Positions 8,938 to 18,060 are shown, numbered from the stretch's first letter. The stretch is 64,000 nucleotides of DNA from Candidatus Acutalibacter stercorigallinarum (GCA_019112625.1 DXIW01000041.1:1-64000), one strand, 5' to 3'. Numbers and translations are program-made. Notes: generated by a model not told the origin, from the sequence alone.

Positions 8938-10344
8938 ATGGGCGGATTTTTTGGAGTAGCTTCCCAAGACGACTGCTTGCTGGACCTGTTCTTCGGCACG
9001 GACTATCACTCCCACCTGGGCACGCGCCGGGCGGGCATGGCGGTGTACGACCCAGAAAAAGGGTTCGACCGGGCCATCCACAATATCGAGAACTCCCCGT
9101 TTCGCACCAAATTCGACAAGGATGTCAGCGAGATGAAGGGCCGGCTGGGCATCGGCTGCATTTCAGACTATGAGCCCCAGCCCCTGATCGTGCGCTCCCA
9201 CCACGGCACCTATGCCATCGTCACCGTGGGGCGCATCAACAACGCCGAGGAGATCGTCAAGTCCCTGTTCGAGTCCGGCCACTCCCACTTTCTGGAGATG
9301 AGCGGCGGGGACATCAACGCCACGGAGCTGGTGGCCGCGGTCATCAACCAGAAGGACGACCTGCTGGAGGGCATCCGCTACGCCCAGGAGACCATCGACG
9401 GCTCTATGACCATGCTGCTCCTCACCCCCCAGGGCATTTACGCCGCCCGGGACAAGCTGGGCCGCACCCCGGTGTCCATCGGCCAGAAGCCCGGCGCCCA
9501 CTGTGTGGCCTTCGAGGGCTTCGCCTACCTGAACCTGGGCTATACCATGGAGCGGGAGCTGGGCCCCGGCGAGGTGGCCCTCGTCACCCCCGAGGGAGTG
9601 GAGACGCTGGCCGCCCCCGGGGACAAGATGAAGATCTGCACCTTCCTGTGGGTGTACTACGGCTATCCCTCCTCCTCCTATGAGGGCGTCAGCGTGGAGG
9701 AGATGCGCTACCGCTGCGGCGCCAAAATGGCCCAGCGGGACGACGTGAAAGTGGACACTGTCGCCGGCGTGCCCGACTCGGGCCTGGCCCACGCCATCGG
9801 CTACGCCAACGCCTCGGGCATCCCCTTCTCCCGGCCTCTCATCAAATATACGCCCACCTGGCCCCGGTCTTTCATGCCCACCATGCAGAGCCAGCGGGAT
9901 ATGATCGCCAAAATGAAGCTCATCCCCATCCACGAGCTCATCCGGGACCGCAGCCTGCTGCTCATCGACGACTCCATCGTCCGGGGCACCCAGCTGCGGG
10001 AGACCACCGACTTCCTGTTCAAAAGCGGGGCCAAGGAGGTCCACGTGCGGCCCGCCTGCCCGCCCCTGCTGTACAGCTGCAAGTACCTGAACTTCTCCCG
10101 GTCCACCACCTCCATGGACCTGATCACCCGGCGGGTCATCCGGGAGATGGAGGGCACCTCCCATCCCAAAAACTTGGAGCGCTATGCCGACCCGGAGACC
10201 TGCGAGTACCAGAAGATGGTGGAGACCATCGGCCACCAGCGGAACTTTACCACCCTGCGCTACCACCGGCTGGACGACCTGATGGACTCGGTGGGCATCG
10301 ACAAGTGCAAGCTGTGCACCTACTGCTGGAACGGCAAAGAGTGA
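8938..10344 (+). CDS. PurF-like (amidophosphoribosyltransferase family) protein lacking the N-terminal catalytic Cys
   Basis: MGGFFGVASQDDC N-terminus; PRPP loop SLLLIDDSIVRGTQ; C-terminal CKLCTYCWNGKE; RBS GGAGG before ATG 8938. Confidence 0.88.
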   Translation: MGGFFGVASQDDCLLDLFFGTDYHSHLGTRRAGMAVYDPEKGFDRAIHNIENSPFRTKFDKDVSEMKGRLGIGCISDYEPQPLIVRSHHGTYAIVTVGRINNAEEIVKSLFESGHSHFLEMSGGDINATELVAAVINQKDDLLEGIRYAQETIDGSMTMLLLTPQGIYAARDKLGRTPVSIGQKPGAHCVAFEGFAYLNLGYTMERELGPGEVALVTPEGVETLAAPGDKMKICTFLWVYYGYPSSSYEGVSVEEMRYRCGAKMAQRDDVKVDTVAGVPDSGLAHAIGYANASGIPFSRPLIKYTPTWPRSFMPTMQSQRDMIAKMKLIPIHELIRDRSLLLIDDSIVRGTQLRETTDFLFKSGAKEVHVRPACPPLLYSCKYLNFSRSTTSMDLITRRVIREMEGTSHPKNLERYADPETCEYQKMVETIGHQRNFTTLRYHRLDDLMDSVGIDKCKLCTYCWNGKE

Positions 10345-10365
10345 TATTCCCTATAAAAAGCACAG

Positions 10366-10402
10366 AAAAGGGCTACCACGGTTTTCGCGGCAGCCCTTTT
10401 TT
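10366..10402 (+). terminator. Intrinsic terminator
   Basis: AAAAGGGCT ... AGCCCTTTTTT. Confidence 0.65.
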
Positions 10403-10416
10403 GCCTATGGGAACAT

Positions 10417-10683
10417 TTACACGGCGTCGTACTGCTCTTTCAGCCAGGCCTGGGCCTGGAGCAGGCCCTCCTCGCTTAAGGGGAATTGGGCCTCCTGCTT
10501 CTCCCCCGCCCGCTCGAAGCACAGGTCCTCCCGCCAGGTGAAGGCCTCCAGGCGGGCCTCCTCGGCGTTGGGCCGCACCAGGTACCGGAGCATGGCCCCG
10601 GTGGCCGGGTCCTTGGTGCGGCTGCCGGTGAAGGTGTTGCCCTCGGTGAAAAATGTCAGCTTCTGGATCTCCATCTCTTCCAT
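10417..10683 (-). CDS. Small conserved-looking hypothetical protein (88 aa)
   Basis: MEEMEIQKLTFFTEGNTFTGSRTKDPATGAMLRYLVRP; same strand as the downstream VanZ/RDD gene. Confidence 0.6.
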   Translation of the reverse strand: MEEMEIQKLTFFTEGNTFTGSRTKDPATGAMLRYLVRPNAEEARLEAFTWREDLCFERAGEKQEAQFPLSEEGLLQAQAWLKEQYDAV

Positions 10684-10701
10684 TTTCGTTACCTCCTTTT
10701 C

Positions 10702-11817
10702 TCACTTGCTCGCCGCTGCTTTTTCCTGCACGGTGCTCTTCAGCCGGGTGCCGGAGAGCCTGCCGTAGAGGAAGTCCCGCTGCGCCCCGGCCGAGCGGTT
10801 CACGGCTGCCTCCAGCAGCAGGGCGCAGAGCCCCGCGAAGAGCCACACCGCCACCAAAAACGCCCCCACCAAGGAGGAGTCCAGGGGCAGCTGCCGGAAC
10901 AGCCACGCCACGCCCCAAAAGGCATAGCAGAACAGCTCCAGCAGGGCGTAGCGCAGCAGGTTGCGCCACAGCAGCACCCGGCTCCCGTCCCGGTTCACCA
11001 CGCAGAATTTGGTGAGCCGCTTGCCCAGGCTCTTGCCCCCGCAGGCCCACTGGAACAGCCCGAAATACAGCAGGTAGGCCACAGGGAAGGCAAAGGGCAG
11101 CCGGAAGATACTGAGCAGCCCGTAGAGGAGGGATACAAAGAACATGTCCACCAGCAGGGCAAAGCACCGCCGGGGGAAGGTGACCCGCTCCCCCTTCTCG
11201 TAGGACTTCTCGTCGATCCGATCGCGGTCCGGCAGGATACGCCACAGCCAGCCGGTGACCAGGTAGCCCGCCAGGCCGCCCAGGGTGTTGCAGAGCAGGT
11301 CGTCCACATCGAACAGGCGGTAGGCCCGGGGATAAAAGCCGTAGAGGCCCGACAGCTGGGTCAGCTCGAAAAACAGGCTGAGGCAGAAGCTGGCGATGCC
11401 GGTGAACAGGGCCTTTCGCCGGAAATAGTACCGCAGGTAAAACCCCAGGGGGAACAGCAGGGCGAAATTGAACACGAACTGCAGGGTGAAGGTGCTGGTC
11501 AGCGCCGGCAGGTAGGTGGAGGGGTCAGTGAGGACGAAGTCCGTCTCCCTGGACAGGTCCCGGAAAAAACTGAAGGGGATGAGCTGCACCGAGGGGCCGG
11601 TGAGCTTGGCCACCTCGTCCCAGTCCGGCAGGGGGAGGATCACCAGGCAGTAGGCGCACAGCAGGTAGAGGGCAAAGGAATAGGCCAGGAAAAAACGCAG
11701 GAAGGTGACGCTGCCGAACTTCCGGTAGTGGTGGAGGAGGAAGGGCAGGGTAATCACCGCCGCCACCAGGGGGAAATAGAGGAGCGCCGAGCGGATTACG
11801 CCCACATAAAAACCCAT
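10702..11817 (-). CDS. VanZ-like/RDD fusion membrane protein
   Basis: N-terminal VanZ-like helices, C-terminal RDD-type segment RCFALLVDMFFVSLLYGLL...GGKSLGKRLTKFCVVNRDG. Confidence 0.8.
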   Translation of the reverse strand: MGFYVGVIRSALLYFPLVAAVITLPFLLHHYRKFGSVTFLRFFLAYSFALYLLCAYCLVILPLPDWDEVAKLTGPSVQLIPFSFFRDLSRETDFVLTDPSTYLPALTSTFTLQFVFNFALLFPLGFYLRYYFRRKALFTGIASFCLSLFFELTQLSGLYGFYPRAYRLFDVDDLLCNTLGGLAGYLVTGWLWRILPDRDRIDEKSYEKGERVTFPRRCFALLVDMFFVSLLYGLLSIFRLPFAFPVAYLLYFGLFQWACGGKSLGKRLTKFCVVNRDGSRVLLWRNLLRYALLELFCYAFWGVAWLFRQLPLDSSLVGAFLVAVWLFAGLCALLLEAAVNRSAGAQRDFLYGRLSGTRLKSTVQEKAAASK

Positions 11818-11824
11818 GGTAAAG

Positions 11825-12568
11825 TCATCCCCTTTCCGTGTTCCTTCCGTACAGGAAGGCTCTCCCCCGCTTTCCCACCTGGCGGATGGCCCCGGCCTCT
11901 CGGAGGGTCCCCAGGGCGAAGGAGGCCTTTTTGGGGGAGAGCTTCCCCGCCTTGGCGAACTCCTTGGCGGTGAACTCCTCCGGCAGCCCGGCGGGCAGCA
12001 GCAGCCGGTAGTCCGATAAGGAGCGGACCCACAGCTCCCCCAGCAGGGCCAGGGGCAAGCGCTCGTACCGGGTGGAGCCCCGCTTGCCGTTGTTGCCCCA
12101 GCCGTTTTGCAGGCGGTACTCCTCCACCTCCAGGAACACCAGGCACAGCCGGAGGTTCTCGTGGCCCAGCCAGGGCTTGATTTTGGAGAGCTCCGGCAGC
12201 ACCTCGCAGGCCTGGGCCTGCTTGGGGCTTTTCCGCCGGGGGGTGATGGAGCCGTCCTCCCCCAGCCACACCAGCCATTTCAGGGCCGGGATGGGGTACA
12301 CCACCGTCACCGGGCCCAGGGGGAGGAAGTGCTCCAGCTTCCCACGCAGCCGGGAAAAGTCCCGGGTCTGGACCTCGGTGATGCCCCCGGGGCCCCGGAT
12401 GTCCGCCACAAAGCGCCCCACCGGGACCTCGGTCTCGTCCCCAGGGCAGCGGAAATACTCCTTCAGCGCCGCGTGGAGGGACCGCTCCCCCAGGGTGCCG
12501 ATGCCCTGCCGGGCCCGGTCCCCGGTGAGGGCCGCCTCGCAGGCGGCGGCAAAACGCGCCGGGTCCAT
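11825..12568 (-). CDS. Predicted PD-(D/E)XK-like nuclease fold with C-terminal winged helix
   Basis: GTLGERSLHAALKEYF...EVPVGRFVADIRGPGGITEVQTRDFSRLRGKL; C-terminal EFTAKEFAKAGKLSPKKASFALGTLREAGAIRQVGKRGRAFLY; ATGA overlap with upstream gene. Confidence 0.65.
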   Translation of the reverse strand: MDPARFAAACEAALTGDRARQGIGTLGERSLHAALKEYFRCPGDETEVPVGRFVADIRGPGGITEVQTRDFSRLRGKLEHFLPLGPVTVVYPIPALKWLVWLGEDGSITPRRKSPKQAQACEVLPELSKIKPWLGHENLRLCLVFLEVEEYRLQNGWGNNGKRGSTRYERLPLALLGELWVRSLSDYRLLLPAGLPEEFTAKEFAKAGKLSPKKASFALGTLREAGAIRQVGKRGRAFLYGRNTERG

Positions 12569-13383
12569 CAGTCCAGCTGGAACAGCCGGGCGAAATTGTC
12601 GTAGAGCATGGCCTGGTTCTCCTCCTGGGAGAAGCCCAGGGCAAAGAAGCGCTCCAGCTCCTCCTTGGGGTCCCACATGGGGAAGTCGGTGCCGAACATG
12701 GTGTGGTCCACCCCGAAGTGGGCGATGTTCTCCTTGGCTTCCTCCGGGCTTACCTTGAACAGGGAGCTGGAGGTGTCGATGTACACGTTGGTGCCGGAGA
12801 GCTCCCGGCGGGCCTCCTCCCACTCGCTGTAGCCCCCCAGGTGGGCGGCGATGCAGGTAAAGTCAGGCAGCTTGTCGATGACGTTCATCAGCCGGTGGGG
12901 GGAGGAGAAGTCCGTGCGGCTGTCCCCGGTGTGGAACAGCACCGGCAGCCCCCGGCGGTGGGCCTCTTTGTACACGTCCAGCATTTTGGGGTCGTCGATC
13001 ATAAACTCCTGGAAGTCCGGGTGCAGCTTGATGCCCCGCAGCCCCCGGGCCTGGATGTCGTCCATTTCCCCGGAAATGTCGGTGATGTCCTGGTGCCAGG
13101 CCCCCAGGCCGATGAACTGGGGGTACTTTTCGCACTTCTCCTGGATAAACTGGTTGATGGAGCGGACCTGCTCCACCTTGGTGGCCACGGAGCACACCAA
13201 AAACCGGTCGATGCCGGCTTCCCCGCCCCGCTGGGCCAACACGTGGGGCAGCCCCACGTTGTGCATGGGGATGTGGTAGAAGTCCCCCACCGAGGCGGTG
13301 GCTTTCTCCGCGATCTTCCCGGGGTAGATGTGGGCGTGGGCGTCGGCGGCCCGATAGGTCACGCCGTTGTGCTGTACGGGCAT
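12568..13383 (-). CDS. Amidohydrolase family (TIM-barrel metal-dependent hydrolase)
   Basis: AADAHAHIYP, GIKLHPDFQEF, FGTDFPMWDPKEEL. Confidence 0.88.
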   Translation of the reverse strand: MPVQHNGVTYRAADAHAHIYPGKIAEKATASVGDFYHIPMHNVGLPHVLAQRGGEAGIDRFLVCSVATKVEQVRSINQFIQEKCEKYPQFIGLGAWHQDITDISGEMDDIQARGLRGIKLHPDFQEFMIDDPKMLDVYKEAHRRGLPVLFHTGDSRTDFSSPHRLMNVIDKLPDFTCIAAHLGGYSEWEEARRELSGTNVYIDTSSSLFKVSPEEAKENIAHFGVDHTMFGTDFPMWDPKEELERFFALGFSQEENQAMLYDNFARLFQLD

Positions 13384-13387
13384 AGGG

Positions 13388-14041
13388 TCATTCCCTTCCT
13401 TTCTCTGTTTGTACCTGCTGCCGGGCCCGCTCCCGCTGGGAGTAGACGCAGCCGCAGTAATCCTGGCGGTAGAGGCCGAACTGATGGGACAGCTCCACCG
13501 AACGCTTATAGCCGTCTTTTTTCTTAAAATCCGAGGGCAGGTGCTTTACCCCGAACTCCTCCCCCACCTCCTCGCCGATCCGGTTCAGGGCCGGGGCGTT
13601 TTTTAAGGGACTGATGGACAGGGTGGTGGTAAAGTAGTCGAAGCCGCCCTCCCCCGCGGCCCGGGCGGCCTCCCGCAGGCGCAGGCGGTAGCATTTTATG
13701 CACCGGGCGCCGCCCTCCGGGGCGTCCTCCAGACCCTGGGCCATGGCTTCGAAGGCCTCGCCGTCATAGGCGCAGGGCAAAAAGGAGACCGGATTCGGCA
13801 GGTCCATCTCCGCCACCAGCCGCCGCAGCTCCGCCTCCCGCTTCTGGTACTCCGCAAAGGGGGCGATGTTGGGGTTGTAATACAGCAGGGTAATGGCAAA
13901 ATAGGGGGAGAGCCGCTCCAGCACCGCGCTGGAACAGGGGGCGCAGCAGGCGTGGAGCAGCAGTGTGGGCGGGGGCCCCTCTTTTGGCAGCCTGCCGATG
14001 AGACGTTCCTGCTCTTTGGAAAAATTGCGCTGCGGTGTCAT
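13388..14041 (-). CDS. queH: Epoxyqueuosine reductase QueH
   Basis: LLLHACCAPCSSAVLERL, YYNPNIAPFAEYQKREAEL; start ATG 14041. Confidence 0.92.
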   Translation of the reverse strand: MTPQRNFSKEQERLIGRLPKEGPPPTLLLHACCAPCSSAVLERLSPYFAITLLYYNPNIAPFAEYQKREAELRRLVAEMDLPNPVSFLPCAYDGEAFEAMAQGLEDAPEGGARCIKCYRLRLREAARAAGEGGFDYFTTTLSISPLKNAPALNRIGEEVGEEFGVKHLPSDFKKKDGYKRSVELSHQFGLYRQDYCGCVYSQRERARQQVQTEKGRE

Positions 14042-14129
14042 GGTCTCTCCCCTTTCGGTCAGAATCGTGGGGATTTTTGAAAAATCCCTACCAAGTGTAG
14101 CACAGCCTGGGGCCGATTGCAAGCCTCCC

Positions 14130-14918
14130 CTACGCCAGCCCCAGCTGCCGGAGGGCCTGGCCCACCCCATCGTGGGCGTTGTCCGCCGTGTGATGGGGGA
14201 AGCGCTCCAGCAGCTCTTTGGGGGCGTTGCCCATAAGGAAACCCTGGCCCACGGCCTGCAGCATCTCCATGTCGTTGTAGTTGTCCCCGAAGGCGGCGGC
14301 CTCCTCTGGGAGGATGCCGTAATGGGCGCAGGCCTGCCGCACCCCCCAGGCCTTGGTGACGCCCCCGGCCATGACCTCCAGCAGGGTGTCCGCCGAGCGC
14401 ACGATGGAATACCCCGGGAAGGCCGCCACCATCTGCCGCTCCAGCCGGCGGATGTCCGCCGGCTCCCCCATGCACAGCAGCTTGTGGACCTCCTCCCCGG
14501 TCAGGTCCTCCAGCCAGCCCTGCCGGGCCTGGGCGTGTACCACGGCCTCCTCCCCGGCCACCCGGGGGTCGGAGCGGTCCCGGGCCAGCCACTGGTCGAA
14601 GGCGTAGATACACACGGTGACCGGCCAGCCTTCGAGATAGTCCAGAAGGCGGCGGGCCTCCCCCTTGGGAAAGCCCCGGTGGAACAAGGTGCGCCCCGCC
14701 GCGTCCCGCATCAGCCCGCCGCTGAAGGAGATGACCCCGCACCGCAGGCCCAGGTCCTCCAGGAGGGGGGCCACCGCCGTAGGACCCCGGGCAGTGACGA
14801 TGACGAAGGGCACGCCCCGGGCCTCCAGGCCCAGGACAGCCTGCCGGGTCTGGGGCAGCAGCCGGTGGCAGGGGTCCAGCAGAGTGCCGTCGATGTCGCT
14901 GAAAACGATCTTCACCAT
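14130..14918 (-). CDS. Cof-type HAD hydrolase
   Basis: KIVFSDIDGTLLDP...VTKAWGVRQ...AFGDNYNDMEML. Confidence 0.92.
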   Translation of the reverse strand: MVKIVFSDIDGTLLDPCHRLLPQTRQAVLGLEARGVPFVIVTARGPTAVAPLLEDLGLRCGVISFSGGLMRDAAGRTLFHRGFPKGEARRLLDYLEGWPVTVCIYAFDQWLARDRSDPRVAGEEAVVHAQARQGWLEDLTGEEVHKLLCMGEPADIRRLERQMVAAFPGYSIVRSADTLLEVMAGGVTKAWGVRQACAHYGILPEEAAAFGDNYNDMEMLQAVGQGFLMGNAPKELLERFPHHTADNAHDGVGQALRQLGLA

Positions 14919-15083
14919 AGTGGGTCCGCCTTTCGGAAAAAAGTTGATACCTGGGGGTTATGCTTTCATTATACTACAGCCCAGAGGGTTTTTCCAGGGC
15001 GGCGGCAGTTTCCGGTTGACACCGGTGGGCGGAATGGGGTATCATAAACGCAGTACGCACAGAATGGTTAGGGAGGGTCGGGG

Positions 15084-15578
15084 ATGGACATCTCGTTTTT
15101 GTGGTCCAACGATCTCATCAACGTCAGCGTGATCGCCTGGGTCAGCGCCCAGCTCATCAAGGCGGTGGTGGACACCGTAAAGCACAAGCAGTTCGACCGC
15201 CACCGGCTGGCGGGGGCAGGAGGCATGCCCAGCTCCCACTCGGCGGTGACCTGCGCCGTGCTGCTCACCTCCTACTACCTGTACGGCTTCAACTCCTCCA
15301 CCTTTGCCTTGGCCTTCGTGGTGGCCCTCATCGTCATGTACGACGCCACCGGCGTGCGCTGGGCGGCGGGGCTCCACGCCCGGGCCATCAACCAGCTGGT
15401 GGAGTACCTGAACAACAGCGAGGACCAGGAGAACAAAAACGCCCTGGCCGAGCTCATCCCCCGCCTGAACGAGTCCTTGGGCCACCGGGTCATCGAGGTG
15501 ATCTGCGGGGCGCTTTTAGGCTTTGCCATCGCCTTTATCGCCCACCTCATCCGCCAGGGCGGGGTGTTCCTGTTCTGA
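15084..15578 (+). CDS. Divergent PAP2 family protein (YuiD/DUF212)
   Basis: GGMPSSHSAVTCAVLL, YDATGVRWAAGLHA. Confidence 0.9.
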   Translation: MDISFLWSNDLINVSVIAWVSAQLIKAVVDTVKHKQFDRHRLAGAGGMPSSHSAVTCAVLLTSYYLYGFNSSTFALAFVVALIVMYDATGVRWAAGLHARAINQLVEYLNNSEDQENKNALAELIPRLNESLGHRVIEVICGALLGFAIAFIAHLIRQGGVFLF

Positions 15579-15593
15579 AATCGCTTCCTTTGG

Positions 15594-15628
15594 CCTGGGC
15601 AGGCATTCTGCCCGGGCTTTTTTGCGGC
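15594..15628 (+). terminator. Intrinsic terminator
   Basis: GCCTGGGCAG-GCATT-CTGCCCGGGC-TTTTTT. Confidence 0.85.
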
Positions 15629-15671
15629 TGTTTTCCGGCGGAGAGCCTTGTGCTCCCGCTGCTTTTGTGCT

Positions 15672-15724
15672 ATAATATTAAAGTTTTGACTGCGACTTGT
15701 AAAGCGAGGGAATTTCCCATGTAG
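15672..15724 (+). promoter_or_regulatory. prfC leader: TATAAT -10 and AUG-UAG start-stop minimal ORF with SD-like GAGGG
   Basis: TATAAT at about 15671-15676; GCGAGGGAATTTCCC ATG TAG with ATG 15719-15721 and TAG 15722-15724. Confidence 0.5.
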
Positions 15725-15776
15725 TACCGTAAGTCACCCCGGAACGATTTTTCTCTTGAGAAAGGATGACTCTATC

Positions 15777-17372
15777 TTGCCAGAACTACAAAACGAAATC
15801 CAGCGCCGGCGGACCTTTGCCATCATCTCCCACCCCGACGCCGGTAAGACCACTTTGACGGAAAAGCTGCTGCTCTACGGCGGGGCCATCAACCTGGCGG
15901 GCATGGTAAAGGGCAAGCGCAACTCCCGCCACGCCGTGTCCGACTGGATGGAGATCGAGAAGCAGCGGGGCATCTCCGTCACCTCCTCTGTCATGCAGTT
16001 CCAATACGACGGCTACTGCATCAACATTCTGGACACCCCCGGCCACCAGGACTTCTCCGAGGACACCTACCGCACCCTGATGGCGGCGGACTCGGCGGTG
16101 ATGGTCATCGACGCCAGCAAGGGCGTGGAGGCCCAGACCCGGAAGCTGTTCAAAGTCTGCGTTATGCGGGACATCCCCATCTTCACCTTCATCAACAAGA
16201 TGGACCGGGACTCCCAGAGCCCCTACGACCTGCTGGACGAGATCGAGAAGGAGCTGGGCATCGGCACCTACCCCATGAATTGGCCCATCGGCTCGGGCAT
16301 CGACTTTAAGGGCGTGTACGACCGGGAGCGGGACAAGGTGCTCATTTTCGAGCCGGAGGGGGAAAACGCCGGCCGCAAGGAGGTAAAGGAGCAGGATTTC
16401 TCCTTAGACGACCCGGCTCTGAAGGACTGGACCGGCCCCTACCTCTACGACACTTTGAAGGACGACGTGGAGCTGCTGGACGGGGCGGGGTACGAGTTTG
16501 ACCTGGACAAGGTGCGCCACGGCAAGCTCTCCCCTGTGTTTTTCGGCTCGGCGCTCACCAACTTCGGCGTGGAGCCTTTTTTGGAGAGCTTTCTGCGCCT
16601 GACCACCCCGCCCCTGCCCCGGAACACTGCCCAGGGCACGGTGGACCCCTTTGACCCCAACTTCTCCGCCTTTGTGTTCAAGATCCAGGCCAACATGAAC
16701 AAGGCCCACCGGGACCGCATCGCCTTTATCCGCATCTGCTCGGGGAAATTCGAGAAGGGCATGGAGGTGGAGCACGTCCAGGGCGGGCGGAAGATGAAGC
16801 TGGCCCAGCCCCAGCAGCTCATGGCCCAGAGCCGGGAGATCATCGAGGAGGCCTACGCCGGGGACATCATCGGCGTGTTCGACCCGGGCGTGTTCTCCAT
16901 CGGGGACACCATCTGCGCGCCGGGGAAGAAAGTGGTGTTCGAGGGCATCCCCACCTTTGCCCCGGAGCTATTCAGCCGGGTGCAGCAGAAGGACACCATG
17001 AAGCGCAAGCAGTTTGTAAAGGGCGCCACCCAGATCGCCCAGGAGGGCGCCATCCAGATCTTCCAGGAGATCGACTCCGGCATGGAGGAGATCATTGTGG
17101 GGGTGGTGGGCAGCCTGCAGTTTGACGTGTTCCAGTACCGGATGGAGAACGAGTACAACGTGGACATCTCCATGTCCACCCTGCCCTACTCCTTTATCCG
17201 GTGGATCGACAACGAGGAGATCGACCTGAAAAAGCTGAACCTGACCTCCGACACCAAAAAGGTACAGGACACCAAGGGCCGCTACCTGCTGCTCTTTGCC
17301 AACCAGTGGAGCATCAACTGGGCCTTGGAGCACAATGAGGGCCTGCTGCTCTCGGAATTCAGCAAAAACTGA
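15777..17372 (+). CDS. prfC: Peptide chain release factor 3 (TTG start at 15777 preferred; in-frame TTG also at 15756)
   Basis: ELQNEIQRRRTFAIISHPDAGKTTLTEKLLLYGGAI...GKRNSRHAVSDWMEIEKQRGISVTSSVMQF. Confidence 0.95.
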   Translation: MPELQNEIQRRRTFAIISHPDAGKTTLTEKLLLYGGAINLAGMVKGKRNSRHAVSDWMEIEKQRGISVTSSVMQFQYDGYCINILDTPGHQDFSEDTYRTLMAADSAVMVIDASKGVEAQTRKLFKVCVMRDIPIFTFINKMDRDSQSPYDLLDEIEKELGIGTYPMNWPIGSGIDFKGVYDRERDKVLIFEPEGENAGRKEVKEQDFSLDDPALKDWTGPYLYDTLKDDVELLDGAGYEFDLDKVRHGKLSPVFFGSALTNFGVEPFLESFLRLTTPPLPRNTAQGTVDPFDPNFSAFVFKIQANMNKAHRDRIAFIRICSGKFEKGMEVEHVQGGRKMKLAQPQQLMAQSREIIEEAYAGDIIGVFDPGVFSIGDTICAPGKKVVFEGIPTFAPELFSRVQQKDTMKRKQFVKGATQIAQEGAIQIFQEIDSGMEEIIVGVVGSLQFDVFQYRMENEYNVDISMSTLPYSFIRWIDNEEIDLKKLNLTSDTKKVQDTKGRYLLLFANQWSINWALEHNEGLLLSEFSKN

Positions 17373-17374
17373 CA

Positions 17375-17407
17375 GGAAAAAGAGCCGGCGTGCGCCGGCT
17401 CTTTTTC
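17375..17407. terminator. Intrinsic bidirectional terminator
   Basis: AAAAAGAGCCGGCG-TG-CGCCGGCTCTTTTT. Confidence 0.85.
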
Positions 17408-17421
17408 CTGTGCTTTTATTT

Positions 17422-17679
17422 TTACTGGCTCTGGAAGTCCCGCAGGGCGTCCCGGGCTTTTTCCAGGTCGGACTTTTTGACGTAGAGGTAGTACAGCGAG
17501 GCGGGGGTGGCGGGTTTCCCCGCGTTGCGCATCCAGGCGCTGGAGCCACCCGGTATGGTGGCAAAGGTCTTATACCGGATGTTCTCCCCTTTCAGGGCGG
17601 CTATGGCCTGTACGTGCTTGTCGGCGTCCGCGGTGGACTGCAGCTCGGCCCACCGGCGTAAGAGAAACGATAATGGCAT
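17422..17679 (-). CDS. Small protein, tandem paralogue 1 (YYLYVKKSDLEKAR family)
   Basis: MPLSFLLRRWAELQ...PASLYYLYVKKSDLEKARDALRDFQ. Confidence 0.6.
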   Translation of the reverse strand: MPLSFLLRRWAELQSTADADKHVQAIAALKGENIRYKTFATIPGGSSAWMRNAGKPATPASLYYLYVKKSDLEKARDALRDFQSQ

Positions 17680-17690
17680 ACAATAGCACC

Positions 17691-17921
17691 TCACTTGTCA
17701 TAGACTCCCGCCGTCCGCAGAGCGTGACGGGCCCGCTCCAGGTCGGCCTTTTTTACGTAGAGGTAGTACAGAACAGAGGCGCCGGGCCGCTCCCCCGCCG
17801 CGCCCACTGTGCCCGCGCGCCGGGTGTTGTGGCCCATGGCCTGGGTCTTTTCCTGGAACGGGATGCCTTCCCCCTCCAGGGTTGAGAGGGCCTGGTAGTG
17901 CTGTGTCCCGTCGGTGGTCAC
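17691..17921 (-). CDS. Small protein, tandem paralogue 2; possible 5' decay
   Basis: ASVLYYLYVKKADLERARHALRTAG similar to the neighbouring gene; only a GTG start in frame, upstream homology in another frame. Confidence 0.5.
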   Translation of the reverse strand: MTTDGTQHYQALSTLEGEGIPFQEKTQAMGHNTRRAGTVGAAGERPGASVLYYLYVKKADLERARHALRTAGVYDK

Positions 17922-18060
17922 CGCCAGCTCCTCCCAGGGTGAAAAAAGGGCAGAGAAAGACGTATGGCCTCACCTCCTCGCCGGTGTGGAAACGGCCCTT
18001 GGGGCCGATGGATACAAAAAGGGCCGTGGCAGCCGCAGCCGCGCACAGCCCCTCTGTTTT

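Noticed and set aside
10486-11973. 495 aa Q/G-rich plus-strand ORF
   Set aside because: Antisense to the VanZ/RDD gene; compositional artefact
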